Source: DATAGF01 sp963813355
Lineage (GTDB): Bacteria > Actinomycetota > Thermoleophilia > Miltoncostaeales > Miltoncostaeaceae
Assembly (NCBI GenBank): GCA_963813355.1
Contig: CAWEYS010000012.1
Span: 27,933 to 91,932, forward strand
Length of the DNA: 64,000 nucleotides
Reading direction: 5' to 3'
Shown: one piece after another, positions 43,116 through 51,582 of the stretch
Numbering within the stretch: position 1 is the stretch's first letter
Layout of the letters: the number at the start of each line of letters is the position of its first letter
Position numbers and translations under genes: made by a program
The notes under the pieces: generated by a model
Told to the model about the DNA's origin: nothing
What the model saw: only the letters and a program-made list of their open reading frames with translations
The model's database searches: none

Positions 43116-43240
43116 CCGCAAGGGGAGTATCCCCCAACGACGTCATCGTCACGACGGCCGCACCGGCCCGGTGACGTCGGCCCCGCACGACGGGGCGGGA
43201 GAGACCTTCGGCGTCCGGTAGCCCAACCGACCCGAAGGAG
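43116..43240 (+). promoter_or_regulatory. yybP-ykoY manganese riboswitch with RBS-sequestering hairpin
   Basis: The leader before the TerC gene has the yybP-ykoY signatures GGGGAGTA (43122-43129), CGTCATCGTCACGAC (43141-43155) and GGGAGAGACCTT (43197-43208). P1 pairs CCG-AAGG (43116-43124) with CCTTCGG (43205-43211). The same CCTTCGG is perfectly complementary to CCGAAGG (43232-43238), which contains the ribosome-binding site, and inner CGGT/ACCG pairs strengthen that hairpin. Mn2+ binding should favour P1 and expose the ribosome site, a translational ON switch. TAGCAT (43102-43107) is the -10. Confidence 0.82.
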
Positions 43241-43248
43241 CCGATCGC

Positions 43249-44217
43249 GTGGAACCCCCCATCTGGGCATGGATCGCCCTCATCGCCGCCGTCCCGGTGC
43301 TGACGGCGGTCGACGTCCTGGTGTTCGCCCGGGGGCGCCACGAGGTCTCGGCCAAGGCGGCCTCGCTCTGGACCCTCGCGTGGGTCGCCCTGGGGCTCGG
43401 CTTCACCGGGATCATCGGCGCGACCCAGGGCGGGACGGCGGCCGGCGAGTACATCGCCGGCTACCTGGTCGAGTGGAGCCTCTCCATCGACAACCTGTTC
43501 GTCTTCGCCGTGATCTTCGCCTACTTCGCGGTGCCGAAGGACATCCAGCCGCGGGTGCTGCTGTTCGGGGTGCTGGGGGCGCTGGTCTTCCGCGGCATCT
43601 TCATCGCCATCGGCGCGGCGGCCCTCGGCGCCGCCCACTGGGTGATCTACATCTTCGGCGCGTTCCTGCTCTTCACGGCCTACCGGCTGGCGAGGAGCTC
43701 CGGCGAGCAGGTGGACCCCAGCAAGAACCGGCTGCTGCGGCTGGTCAACCGCTTCGTGCCCAGCACCGACGGCTACCGCGGGCAGAAGGTCTTCGTCCAC
43801 GAGCGCGGCCGGCGACTGGCCACCCCGATCTTCGCGGTGCTGCTGGTCGTCGCCAGCACCGACGTGGTCTTCGCGGTCGACTCGATCCCGGCCATCTTCG
43901 CCATCACCGACGAGGCCTTCATCGTCCTGGCGGCCAACATCTTCGCCGTCCTGGGCCTGCGGGCCGCCTACTTCCTGATCGTGGGCGCGCTCGACCGCTT
44001 CGAGTACCTCCACTACGGGCTCGCGGCGGTCCTGGCCGTCGTCGGCCTCAAGATGCTGACCAGCGAGTTCTACGACCCGCCGGTCTGGATGACGCTCGGC
44101 GTCGTCGTGGTCATCCTCGGCACGGCGATCCTGGCGTCGCTCTGGGCGACGCGCAACCGCGAGCGCGAGTCCGAGGAGGCCGGGGCGCCGCCGCCCGCGC
44201 GGACCCCGGTGCCCTAG
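43249..44217 (+). CDS. TerC-family membrane protein, probable Mn2+ exporter
   Basis: The 322-aa protein has about nine membrane segments and the TerC signatures VEWSLSIDNLFVFAVIF, with the conserved acidic pair in the membrane, and VASTDVVFAVDSIPAIFAI with the matching Asp pair. TerC/Alx proteins export Mn2+, helping to metallate or detoxify exported proteins. The riboswitch just upstream agrees. GTG 43249 is chosen because GAAGGAG lies 8 nt before it. It ends 10 bp from the convergent TPMT gene. Confidence 0.93.
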   Translation: MEPPIWAWIALIAAVPVLTAVDVLVFARGRHEVSAKAASLWTLAWVALGLGFTGIIGATQGGTAAGEYIAGYLVEWSLSIDNLFVFAVIFAYFAVPKDIQPRVLLFGVLGALVFRGIFIAIGAAALGAAHWVIYIFGAFLLFTAYRLARSSGEQVDPSKNRLLRLVNRFVPSTDGYRGQKVFVHERGRRLATPIFAVLLVVASTDVVFAVDSIPAIFAITDEAFIVLAANIFAVLGLRAAYFLIVGALDRFEYLHYGLAAVLAVVGLKMLTSEFYDPPVWMTLGVVVVILGTAILASLWATRNRERESEEAGAPPPARTPVP

Positions 44218-44227
44218 AAGCCGTAGC

Positions 44228-44848
44228 TCACGGCATGTCGAGCCGGTAGGTGACCGCGGTCCATCCCTCCGGGCTCGACGCCCGCCGGCCGATGGCCCGC
44301 AGCCGGGCCCCCGGGTAGAGGCGCCCGACCTCCTCCTCGGGCACTCGGTACGGGGGGCCCACGTCCGGCGGCCGGTCCAGGTCGAAGGTCTGCAGGAGCA
44401 TCCGGGCGCCGGGCCGCATCAGGCGGCGCAGGGCCGCGGCGTAGGCCGGTCGCTCCGCGGTGGGGAGGGCGACGAGCGCCGCGCGGTCCCAGGCGCCGTC
44501 GAATGTGCCCAGGTGCTCCGGCGTCGCGGCGAGCATGTCGCCGGCGAGGACGGTGAGGCTGCCGGAGCGGTAGGCGCGGAACGGGCCGGCCGGCGCCGGC
44601 GCCACCTCGAGGCCGCGGTCGGCGAAGTAGGCGGCCACGACCTCCTCGACGATCTCCACGCCGACCACCTCGTGCCCGCGCTCGGCCAGCCACGCCAGGT
44701 CGAGCGAGCGCCCCGAGAGAGGCACCAGCACGCGGTCCGCGCCGCCCAGGATCTCGTCGTGATAGGCGACCAGGTCGTCGTGGACCGCGTCCCGGTGGAA
44801 CGCGGGGCGCCCCGCGCGCCACGCCTCGCGCCAGCGGTCGACCCCCAC
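44228..44848 (-). CDS. TPMT-family S-adenosylmethionine methyltransferase
   Basis: The 206-aa protein begins VDRWREAWRAGRPAFH, the TPMT-type N-terminus, followed by RVLVPLSGRSLDLAWLAERG (SAM-binding motif I region), VVGVEIVEEVVAAYF and YDGAWDRAALVAL-like catalysis region. Bacterial TPMT enzymes methylate thiol, selenium or tellurium compounds. GTG 44848 fits the family start and lies 9 bp after the MarR stop, on the same strand, so MarR may control it. Confidence 0.9.
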   Translation of the reverse strand: MGVDRWREAWRAGRPAFHRDAVHDDLVAYHDEILGGADRVLVPLSGRSLDLAWLAERGHEVVGVEIVEEVVAAYFADRGLEVAPAPAGPFRAYRSGSLTVLAGDMLAATPEHLGTFDGAWDRAALVALPTAERPAYAAALRRLMRPGARMLLQTFDLDRPPDVGPPYRVPEEEVGRLYPGARLRAIGRRASSPEGWTAVTYRLDMP

Positions 44849-44856
44849 CGCGCGGC

Positions 44857-45318
44857 TCAGCGGACGGGCTGGGGCGCGGCCCGCAGCGCCGCGACGACCG
44901 GCGCCAGGGCGTCCGCCAGCGCCTCCGGCTCCGGCACGGCGGCCGCGAACCCGCGCGCGATGCCGTCCTGGTAGACCGCCCACATGCGCCGCAGCATCGC
45001 GCGCCCCTCGTCGGTCAGGACGATCTCGGTGCCGCGGCGGTCCGACGGGGAGGCCTCGCGGCGCAGGAGGCCCGCCGCCTCGATGCGGTCGACCAGGCGC
45101 GACAGGCCGCTGCGGCTCATGACCACCGCGTCGGCGAGCCGTGACTGGCGCAGGCGCCGGCCGGGCGCCTCGCGCACCGCCCAGAGCACGTCGTACCAGG
45201 CGAGCGGGGGTAGCTCCGCCTCGGCGAGGGCCGCCTCGATGCGCTCGACCACCAGCGCCTGCGACTCGATCAGCAGGCGCCAGGCCCGGATGTGCTCGGG
45301 GGACGGCGTGGCGGCCAT
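44857..45318 (-). CDS. MarR-family transcriptional regulator
   Basis: The 153-aa protein has the MarR winged helix: LPPLAWYDVLWAVREAPGRR, LRQSRLADAVVMSRSGLSRL (recognition helix), VDRIEAAGLLRRE and the wing SPSDRRGTEIVLTDEGRAML. ATG 45318 gives the family length; the upstream in-frame start would extend through the operator. GTTGCA-CA-TGCAAC lies 24-37 bp upstream. It could regulate its own operon with the TPMT gene and the divergent rhodanese. Confidence 0.92.
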   Translation of the reverse strand: MAATPSPEHIRAWRLLIESQALVVERIEAALAEAELPPLAWYDVLWAVREAPGRRLRQSRLADAVVMSRSGLSRLVDRIEAAGLLRREASPSDRRGTEIVLTDEGRAMLRRMWAVYQDGIARGFAAAVPEPEALADALAPVVAALRAAPQPVR

Positions 45319-45341
45319 GAAGGCAGCCTCGCACAGACGAT

Positions 45342-45355
45342 GTTGCACATGCAAC
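45342..45355. promoter_or_regulatory. Inverted repeat GTTGCA-N2-TGCAAC, probable MarR operator
   Basis: The repeat lies between the divergent marR and rhodanese starts. A related half-site GTTGCA recurs at 45375-45380 beside TATCGT (45366-45371), the -10 candidate for the rhodanese gene. MarR proteins bind such short palindromes. Confidence 0.6.
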
Positions 45356-45431
45356 GTCTGGCGGCTATCGTGACGTTGCAGTGACAACAAATGCGGCGGC
45401 AACAACGCGTCGCACGTCCGAGGAGGCCGAC

Positions 45432-45791
45432 ATGCCCCGCGTCATCACGCTCGACGAGCTCCGCGCCCGCCTGGAGGGCGACGACCCCGTCACGCTGGTC
45501 GAGGCCCTGCCGCCGATGTACTACGAGGCCGAGCACCTCCCGCGGGCGATCAACATCCCCCACGACGAGGTCGATGCGCTGGCCCCGGCGCTGCTGCCGG
45601 ACCGCGACGCCGCGATCGTCGTCTACTGCGCCAGCGGGCCCTGCCAGAACTCCGGCATCGCCGCCCGCCGGCTCGTCGCGCTGGGCTACTCCGACGTCAG
45701 CGACTACCACGAGGGGAAGGCCGAGTGGATCGCCGCCGGGCTGCCGGTCGAGACCGGCGTCGCCGCCGCGGCCGGCGCGCGCTCCGAGTGA
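45432..45791 (+). CDS. Rhodanese-domain sulfurtransferase
   Basis: The 119-aa protein has one rhodanese domain: ITLDELRARLEGDDPVTLVE, HLPRAINIPHDEV and the active loop VVYCASGPCQNSGIAARRL with the persulfide Cys. ATG 45432 follows AGGAGG by 5 nt. An alternative leaderless GTG at 45381 lies 9 nt below TATCGT and would add 17 residues. It carries persulfide sulfur or detoxifies cyanide or peroxide-related compounds. Its upstream operator is shared with MarR. Confidence 0.9.
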   Translation: MPRVITLDELRARLEGDDPVTLVEALPPMYYEAEHLPRAINIPHDEVDALAPALLPDRDAAIVVYCASGPCQNSGIAARRLVALGYSDVSDYHEGKAEWIAAGLPVETGVAAAAGARSE

Positions 45792-45873
45792 TGCTCGGGT
45801 GTTGACACGGCGCTCCCCCTCGTCGGAGAGTCGCGCGCGGCAACGACCGCGGCACTCGAGGGAGGCGACCGGC

Positions 45874-46887
45874 ATGGGGGAGCACGCGACACCCGAGCAC
45901 ATCCTGCAGGTGGGGCTCGGCTTCTGGGCCTCGAAGACGCTCCTGAGCGCCGTCGAGATGGGCCTCTTCACCGAGCTCGCCGCCCATCCTGGCGAGCTCG
46001 GTTCGGTCGGCGAGCGCCTCGGGCTCCATCCGCGCTCGGCGGCCGACTTCCTCGACGCGCTGGTCGCGCTCGGCTTCCTCGATCGGCGCGACGGCGTCTA
46101 CCACAACACCCCGGCCACGGACCTGTTCCTCGACCGCCGCAAGCCGAGCTACCTCGGCGGCATCCTCGAGATGGCCAACAGCCGCCTCTACGGCTTCTGG
46201 GGCGGCCTCACCGAGGCCCTGCGCACGGGCAACCTGCAGAACGAGGCCAAGAGCGGTGGCCTGCCGTTCTTCGAGGCGATCTACGCCGACCCCGCACGGC
46301 TGCACGGGTTCCTCGGCGCCATGACGGGGCTCAGCCACCCGGCGAACGTCCAGATCGCCGAGCGGTTCCCGTGGGGCGGATACTCGAGCTTCGTCGACGT
46401 CGGCACCGCCCAGGGCGACCTGGCCGTCCAGATCGCCCTCGCCAACCCCCACCTGGAGGGCCAGGGGTTCGACCTCCCCGAGATCGCTCCGATCTTCGAG
46501 GACTACGTGGCGGCGAACGCCGTGGACGAGCGCCTCTCCTTCGCGGCCGGGGACTTCTTCGCCGACGCGCTCCCGCAGGCGGACGTCATCGCGATGGGCC
46601 ACATCCTCCACGACTGGGACCTCGACACGAAGCGGATGCTGATCGGGAAGGCGTACGACGCCCTGCCGGAGGGCGGCTCGCTGATCGTCTACGAGGCCAT
46701 CATCGACGACGAGCGCCGCGAGAACGCGTTCGGCCTGCTCATGAGCCTGAACATGCTCATCGAGACCGAGGGGGGCTTCGACTACACCGCCGCCGACTGC
46801 CGCGGCTGGATGGCCGAGGCGGGCTTCCGGGAGACCCGCGCCGAGCACCTGGTGGGTCCGGACTCCATGGTCGTCGGGGTCAAGTAG
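45874..46887 (+). CDS. O-methyltransferase of the AcoMT/ASMT (family 2) type
   Basis: The 337-aa protein has an N-terminal dimerisation winged helix (LQVGLGFWASKTLLSAVEMG, GLHPRSAADFLDALVALGFL) and a C-terminal SAM fold with FVDVGTAQGDLAVQIA, where the usual G-x-G-x-G is G-T-A-Q-G. HILHDWDL and the catalytic region YEAIIDDE are typical of hydroxyindole/caffeate methyltransferases. It methylates a phenolic or polyketide hydroxyl of unknown origin. GGGAGG precedes the ATG. Confidence 0.88.
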   Translation: MGEHATPEHILQVGLGFWASKTLLSAVEMGLFTELAAHPGELGSVGERLGLHPRSAADFLDALVALGFLDRRDGVYHNTPATDLFLDRRKPSYLGGILEMANSRLYGFWGGLTEALRTGNLQNEAKSGGLPFFEAIYADPARLHGFLGAMTGLSHPANVQIAERFPWGGYSSFVDVGTAQGDLAVQIALANPHLEGQGFDLPEIAPIFEDYVAANAVDERLSFAAGDFFADALPQADVIAMGHILHDWDLDTKRMLIGKAYDALPEGGSLIVYEAIIDDERRENAFGLLMSLNMLIETEGGFDYTAADCRGWMAEAGFRETRAEHLVGPDSMVVGVK

Positions 46888-46897
46888 CCCGCCGCCG

Positions 46898-48058
46898 TCA
46901 CGACGCGATGTAGCGCAGGGTCGGGTCCTGCAGCCAGCCCCTGCCGGTCGCGGCGGGGTCGGCCAGCGCCCGCGCGGTGGGTCCATGGAGGCGGAAGTCG
47001 AGGCCGGCTCCGTCGATGTCGTCGTACCAGAGCAGCGCGCGCACCAGGGGGTAGGACGTGCGCACGGTGGCCATGGACTCGGTGATCCAGGCGCCGGGGT
47101 CGCCGCCGATGTCGGTCGTCCCGATCTCCGAGATCATGATGGGCTTGCCGAAGCCCGAGAGCGCGCGGTACGCGGCGCCGTAGATGGCGTCGGCGTCGCG
47201 CCACGAGCTCCAGCTGTAGGCGTCGCCCCAGTTGAAGCCGCTGGTGGCGACCCAGTTGACCCAGCGGTCGCCGGGGTAGAGCTCGGCGACGTCGGCCTCG
47301 GCGTCCGCCGACTCGAGGTTGTTGATCGACCAGACCCAGCTCACGTTGCGGGCGCCCTCCTGGTCGAAGATGCGGTGCACGTGGCGCCAGGCCGCGACGA
47401 AGTCGGCCGCGGTGTTGCCGTTGACGCCGACGCCCCACGAGAACCAGTGCCCGTTCATCTCGTGCATGAGGCGGACGAGGACGGGGCCGCGGTAGGCCGC
47501 GACCTGGCGGGCGAAGGAGCGGATGTAGTCGTCGTGGTCGCCGGCGGCGATGCGCGCCAGGCTGATCTCGGGCTGCTCGGCGTTGTGCTTCTCGCCCGCC
47601 GGGGCCGACCAGGGCTCCCAGGTGATCATCGGGACGGCGCCCTCCTGCGCGACGCGCGCGGCCCAGTCGGCGCGGAACCGCGTCTCGCCGCTGAGCCACT
47701 GCTGGAACCAGTTGACGATGCGCGGGCGCACGCCGTGCTCGGCGCTCCAGTCGTCCAGGGCGCCGGCATCGCGCGGCAGATCCGGGTTGGAGACGCCCAG
47801 CAGGACCCCCGACGAGGGCGGCACGAGGCGCTGGAGCGGGGGCTCCGAGGGCGCGTCCGGGGCCTCGGCGGCCGCGGCAGTCGTGCCGGCCGGCAGCGCG
47901 GCGCCGGCGATGGGGGGCGCCGTGGGCGGCGTCTCCTCGGCCCGCCCGGCGAGGTGGGGCAGCGCGATCACCGCCGCGACGACCATGAGGGCGGCGGCGC
48001 CGATGAGGCCGATACGAAAGGCGCGAAATGTCACGATTCGTGCATCGGCTCGTGCCAT
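46898..48058 (-). CDS. Membrane-anchored glycoside hydrolase family 26-like enzyme
   Basis: The 386-aa protein has one N-terminal membrane anchor (residues ~15-35), a Pro/Ala-rich linker, and a GH26-type TIM barrel: MITWEPWSAP, VRLMHEMNGHWFSWG with the acid/base Glu, VSWVWSINN and IMISEIGTTDIGG with the nucleophile Glu. GH26 enzymes cut beta-1,4-mannan or mixed-linkage glucans. It is divergent from GH6 across 90 bp and likely trims polysaccharide made or modified by that cluster. Confidence 0.88.
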   Translation of the reverse strand: MARADARIVTFRAFRIGLIGAAALMVVAAVIALPHLAGRAEETPPTAPPIAGAALPAGTTAAAAEAPDAPSEPPLQRLVPPSSGVLLGVSNPDLPRDAGALDDWSAEHGVRPRIVNWFQQWLSGETRFRADWAARVAQEGAVPMITWEPWSAPAGEKHNAEQPEISLARIAAGDHDDYIRSFARQVAAYRGPVLVRLMHEMNGHWFSWGVGVNGNTAADFVAAWRHVHRIFDQEGARNVSWVWSINNLESADAEADVAELYPGDRWVNWVATSGFNWGDAYSWSSWRDADAIYGAAYRALSGFGKPIMISEIGTTDIGGDPGAWITESMATVRTSYPLVRALLWYDDIDGAGLDFRLHGPTARALADPAATGRGWLQDPTLRYIAS

Positions 48059-48102
48059 CGCGCACTTGAGCGGTGAACGCTTCCCGGCAGCTTTCCGTAG
48101 GG

Positions 48103-48130
48103 TTCAGTCCGCCGTGCGTCCTGCCGATAG
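48103..48130 (+). promoter_or_regulatory. Sigma28/WhiG-like promoter upstream of the GH6 gene
   Basis: TTCAGTCC (48103-48110), 12 bp, then GCCGATAG (48123-48130). The -10 matches the sigma28/WhiG consensus GCCGATAA in seven of eight positions. The same layout, TTAAGTCC-N12-GCCGATGG, precedes the GT2 gene at 51536. Confidence 0.55.
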
Positions 48131-48148
48131 GGACGTCATGCGCACCCG

Positions 48149-49253
48149 TTGCTCGTGCCCCCACGCCTCTCGCGCTCATCGCGTCGGGCCGCCGCGCTGG
48201 CGGTTCTCGCCGCCGGGATCCTCCCGGCCCTTCCGTCGACCCCTGCGGCCACGGCACCGGGGGACGGCGTCCTGATGGGCCGGGTCTCCGAGACCGCGGC
48301 GCCGATCCGCGCGGCGGCGGCCTCGCTGCGCGCACCGCTGGCGGCCGTCGCGCGGATCGCCGAATCCCGCGGCCCGAGCCCCTTCGCCGGCCGGCCCCTC
48401 TACCACGCGCCCCGGGGCCCCGCCCGCGCGCAGGCCAGGCTCTGGCGCGTCGATCGCCCGGCCGACGCCGAGCTGATGGACCGGCTCGCCGCGGAGCCCA
48501 CCGCGCTGTGGCTCGGCGACTGGACGGGCGACGTCGGCGCCGTGGCCGCCCGGCGCGTCGCCGCCGCCCGCGCCAAGGGGGCGATCCCCGTCCTGGTGGC
48601 CTACAACATCCCGAACCGGGACTACGGCCTGCACTCGGCCGGCGGCGCCGGCCGGCCGGAGGACTACCGCGCCTGGATCGCCGACCTGGCCGACGGCCTC
48701 GGCGGCGGCCCGGCGGCGGTCGTGCTGGAGCCCGACGCGCTCGCCGCGCTCGGCGGCCTTCCCGCGTCCGCGCGGGGCAACCGGACCTCGCTGCTGGCCT
48801 GGGCGACCGCGAGGCTCTCGCGCCAGCCGGGCGTGTCCGTGTACATCGACGCCGGCAACGCGTCGTGGGTGGCGCCGGCCGAGATGGCGCGGCGCCTGCG
48901 CGAGGCCGGGGTGGCCCGCGCCCGCGGCTTCGCCGTCAACGTCTCGAGCTTCCACACCACCGCGCGCTCGCGAGCGTACGGCAAGGCGATCTCGCGCCGG
49001 GCCGGCGGCGCGCCGTTCGTCATCGACACCAGCCGCAACGGGGCGGGCCCCGCGCCCGGGCGACGACTGGTGCAACCCGCCGGGCCGCGCGCTCGGCCAG
49101 GCGCCGACGGGTCAGACCGGCGACCCGGCGGTCGACGCCTTCCTCTGGATCAAGCGCCCCGGCGAGTCGGACGGCAGCTGCAACGGCGCCCCGCCCGCCG
49201 GAACCTGGTGGCCCGAGGGCGCGCTGGCCCTCGCCCGAGCCGCGGGAGGGTAG
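48149..49253 (+). CDS. Secreted GH6 endoglucanase/cellobiohydrolase (CslZ-like, apparent frameshift)
   Basis: A signal peptide (RAAALAVLAAGILPALPSTPAATA) is followed by the GH6 barrel: TALWLGDWTGD, VLVAYNIPNRDYG, AVVLEPDALAALGG with the catalytic Asp, VYIDAGNASWV and VNVSSFHTT. At about 49056 the frame changes: DWCNPPGRALGQAPTG and FLWIKRPGESDGSCNG, both conserved GH6 motifs, continue in the new frame to TAG 49253. Deleting one G of CCGGG restores it. TTG 48149 or GTG 48155 is the start. GH6 cleaves beta-1,4-glucan; the next genes resemble glxA and cslA. Confidence 0.88.
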
Positions 49254-49258
49254 CCGCC

Positions 49259-51518
49259 ATGAGACCCCCTCGGACCGGCCGGGCCGCGGGCCCGGGTGGC
49301 GCCCCTCGCCCTCGCGGCGGCCGGCGCGCTCGTCCTGGGCGGCACCCCGGCCCTGCTCGGCACCGTCGGCGCGGGCGACGACCCGGCCGAGCTGGCCCAG
49401 TTCGAGGCCGGCGCGCACGCCTACCACGCCGACGAGACCGTGGCCGGCGAGCGCCGCAACGAGGCGGTCCTCGACCGCTGCGAGAGCGACGCCGCCTACC
49501 GCGCGGCCAACTGGGAGTCGTGCCCGGCCTCGGCCGGCCCGCCGCCCGCCTCGGCCTCCGCCGAGCTGCGGTCGCTCGCCGCCGCCGACGCGACGGACGT
49601 CGGCGAGTGGAGCGCCCTCAAGAGCGTGCCCTCGCTGGCGATCCACTCGGTGGTGCTGCCGACGGGCAAGGTGCTGTGGTTCAGCAGGACGCCCGACAAC
49701 GACGGCGGCGCCGCGCACGTGTACGACCCGGTCGGGGAGACGTCGACGCCCGTGCCGCCCCCCCTGGTGGAGCACGGCAACGGCCAGACCCTGCCGGCGA
49801 ACATCTGGTGCGGCGGGCAGGCGCAGCTCCCGGACGGCCGCGTGCTCGTGGCCGGCGGCAACCTCGCGTACCCGGCCGGCGACAAGGATCCCCGGCACGG
49901 GAACGGCTACAAGGGCGCCGCCTGGATCTACATCTTCGACCCGTTCACCGAGACCTGGGAGCGCCTCGAGAAGCCCGACGGGCAGCCCTGGGACATGGTC
50001 CACGGCCGCTGGTACCCGACCCTCACGACGCTCTCGGACGGGCGCGTGCTGATCGTGGGCGGCTGGGACGAGCGGGGCTACCAGAACGACGTCCGCGAGG
50101 TCGAGGTCTTCACCCCGCGCGCCACGCCCGGCGGGCGCGACCGGCTCGACACCGTGGGGTCGCTGCCCGGCTACGTGAACATCTACCCCCACATGTTCCT
50201 GCTGCCCAAGACCACGCTCGCGGGGCGGGGCGCCGGCGACCGGGTGCTGCTGGCGGGCCCGGGCAGGAGCGACGCCTTCCTCCTGCACACCGAGGACTGG
50301 AGCTGGCACCGGCTCGCCAACCGCCCCAGCAGGTCGCGCTTCTGGGGGACCGCGGTGATGGAGCCGGGCGGGCCCGAGGGGCCGGCGCGCGTGACGCCTG
50401 ATCGGCGGCGCCGACGTCGAGGGGTACCGAACCCCGAGCCGAAACCAAGCGCGCCCGAGCCGACGGCGACCTCCGAGTTCCTCGACCTGAACGACCCCGG
50501 CTGGGCGGACCAGGACGACCCCTCGCCCGTCTGGCAGGACGGCCCGTCGCTCGACCACGCCCGGGCGCACTTCAACACCGTGCTGCTGCCCGACGGCTCG
50601 AAGCTGTCGAGCGGGGGCGGCCGGGGCCAGGCGGCCGACGGCAGCCTCTACGGCGGGCGGGTGTTCGAGGCCGAGCTCTACGACCCGGCCGCGGGCGACT
50701 GGCGGCCGGCCGGCAAGGAGGACGACGAGCGCACCTACCACTCGACCGCCGTCCTGCTGCCGGACGGGCGCGTGCTGTCGGCCGGCGACGACCGGCCCGA
50801 CCACCTGCCCGTGGGCGGCCGCACGGCCCAGCTCTACTCGCCGCCCTACCTCGCCCAGGAGGGCCGCCCGGTCGTGACCGACGCGCCCCGGGCGGTGCCC
50901 TACGGCGCCCGCGTGCCGATCTCGGTGAGCGGCCCTTCGGCCGTCGCGAAGGTGGTCCTGATGCGGCCGGGGGCGACCACCCACGCGGTCGACATGGAGC
51001 AGCGCTCGGTCGAGCTCGCCCGGCGGGGCGAGGACGGGGTGGTGCTGACCAGCCCACCCGACCCGAGCGTCGCGCCGCCCGGCTGGTACATGCTCTTCGC
51101 GCTCGATGCGCGCGGCGTCCCCTCGGTCGCCCGCTGGATCCAGCTCGACCCGAACGCCCCGGCCATCGCGGCGCCGGCGGCTCCGGCGGCCGCCGGCCCC
51201 GGGCGTCGGCGCGACGACGGCGGCCGACCGGCGGGCCCCCGGCTGAGGGTGCGGGCGGATCCGCGCGACGCTGCGGGGGCGGACGCTCGCCGTGCGGCTG
51301 CGGCTGACGAGCGACGAGCGCGCGACCGTGACGGCGAGCCTGGGCCGCGCGCGGGCGCGGGCGGCGCTGCGTCCCGGGCCGGACCGCGACCGTGGCGCTG
51401 AGGGCGCGCGTGGGCGCGCGGGCGCCTCACCGGCGTCAGCGTCGCCCTCGGCGCCCGCGACGGGGCGGGAAATCGCTCGAACCTGCGCGCGAAGGTGGTG
51501 GTCGTCGGCCGGCGCTGA
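49259..51518 (+). CDS. GlxA-like copper radical oxidase (galactose-oxidase fold, several frameshifts)
   Basis: ATG 49259 starts MRPPRTGRAAGPG, and a shifted frame from 49296 supplies the membrane/signal segment VAPLALAAAGALVLGG. The seven-bladed kelch body has NIWCGGQAQLPDGRVLVAGG (cross-link Cys), MVHGRWYPTLTTLSDGRVL (radical Tyr), RTYHSTAVLLPDGRVLSAG (axial Tyr and His) and MRPGATTHAVDMEQR (second His). DUF1929-like strands follow. Local frame slips occur at about 50397-50440 and after 51250; the last frame ends LRAKVVVVGRR with TGA 51518. All copper ligands are intact. GlxA oxidises glycan ends during CslA-dependent glucan deposition in Streptomyces. Confidence 0.85.
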
Positions 51519-51535
51519 GCTATCCCCCCGCTGGG

Positions 51536-51563
51536 TTAAGTCCTCCGCGGCGCCCGCCGATGG
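51536..51563 (+). promoter_or_regulatory. Sigma28/WhiG-like promoter upstream of the GT2-PilZ gene
   Basis: TTAAGTCC (51536-51543), 12 bp, then GCCGATGG (51556-51563), in the 64-bp gap before GTG 51583. Spacing is identical to the element before the GH6 gene. Confidence 0.55.
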
Positions 51564-51582
51564 GCACCGCAGCAGCGCCCAC

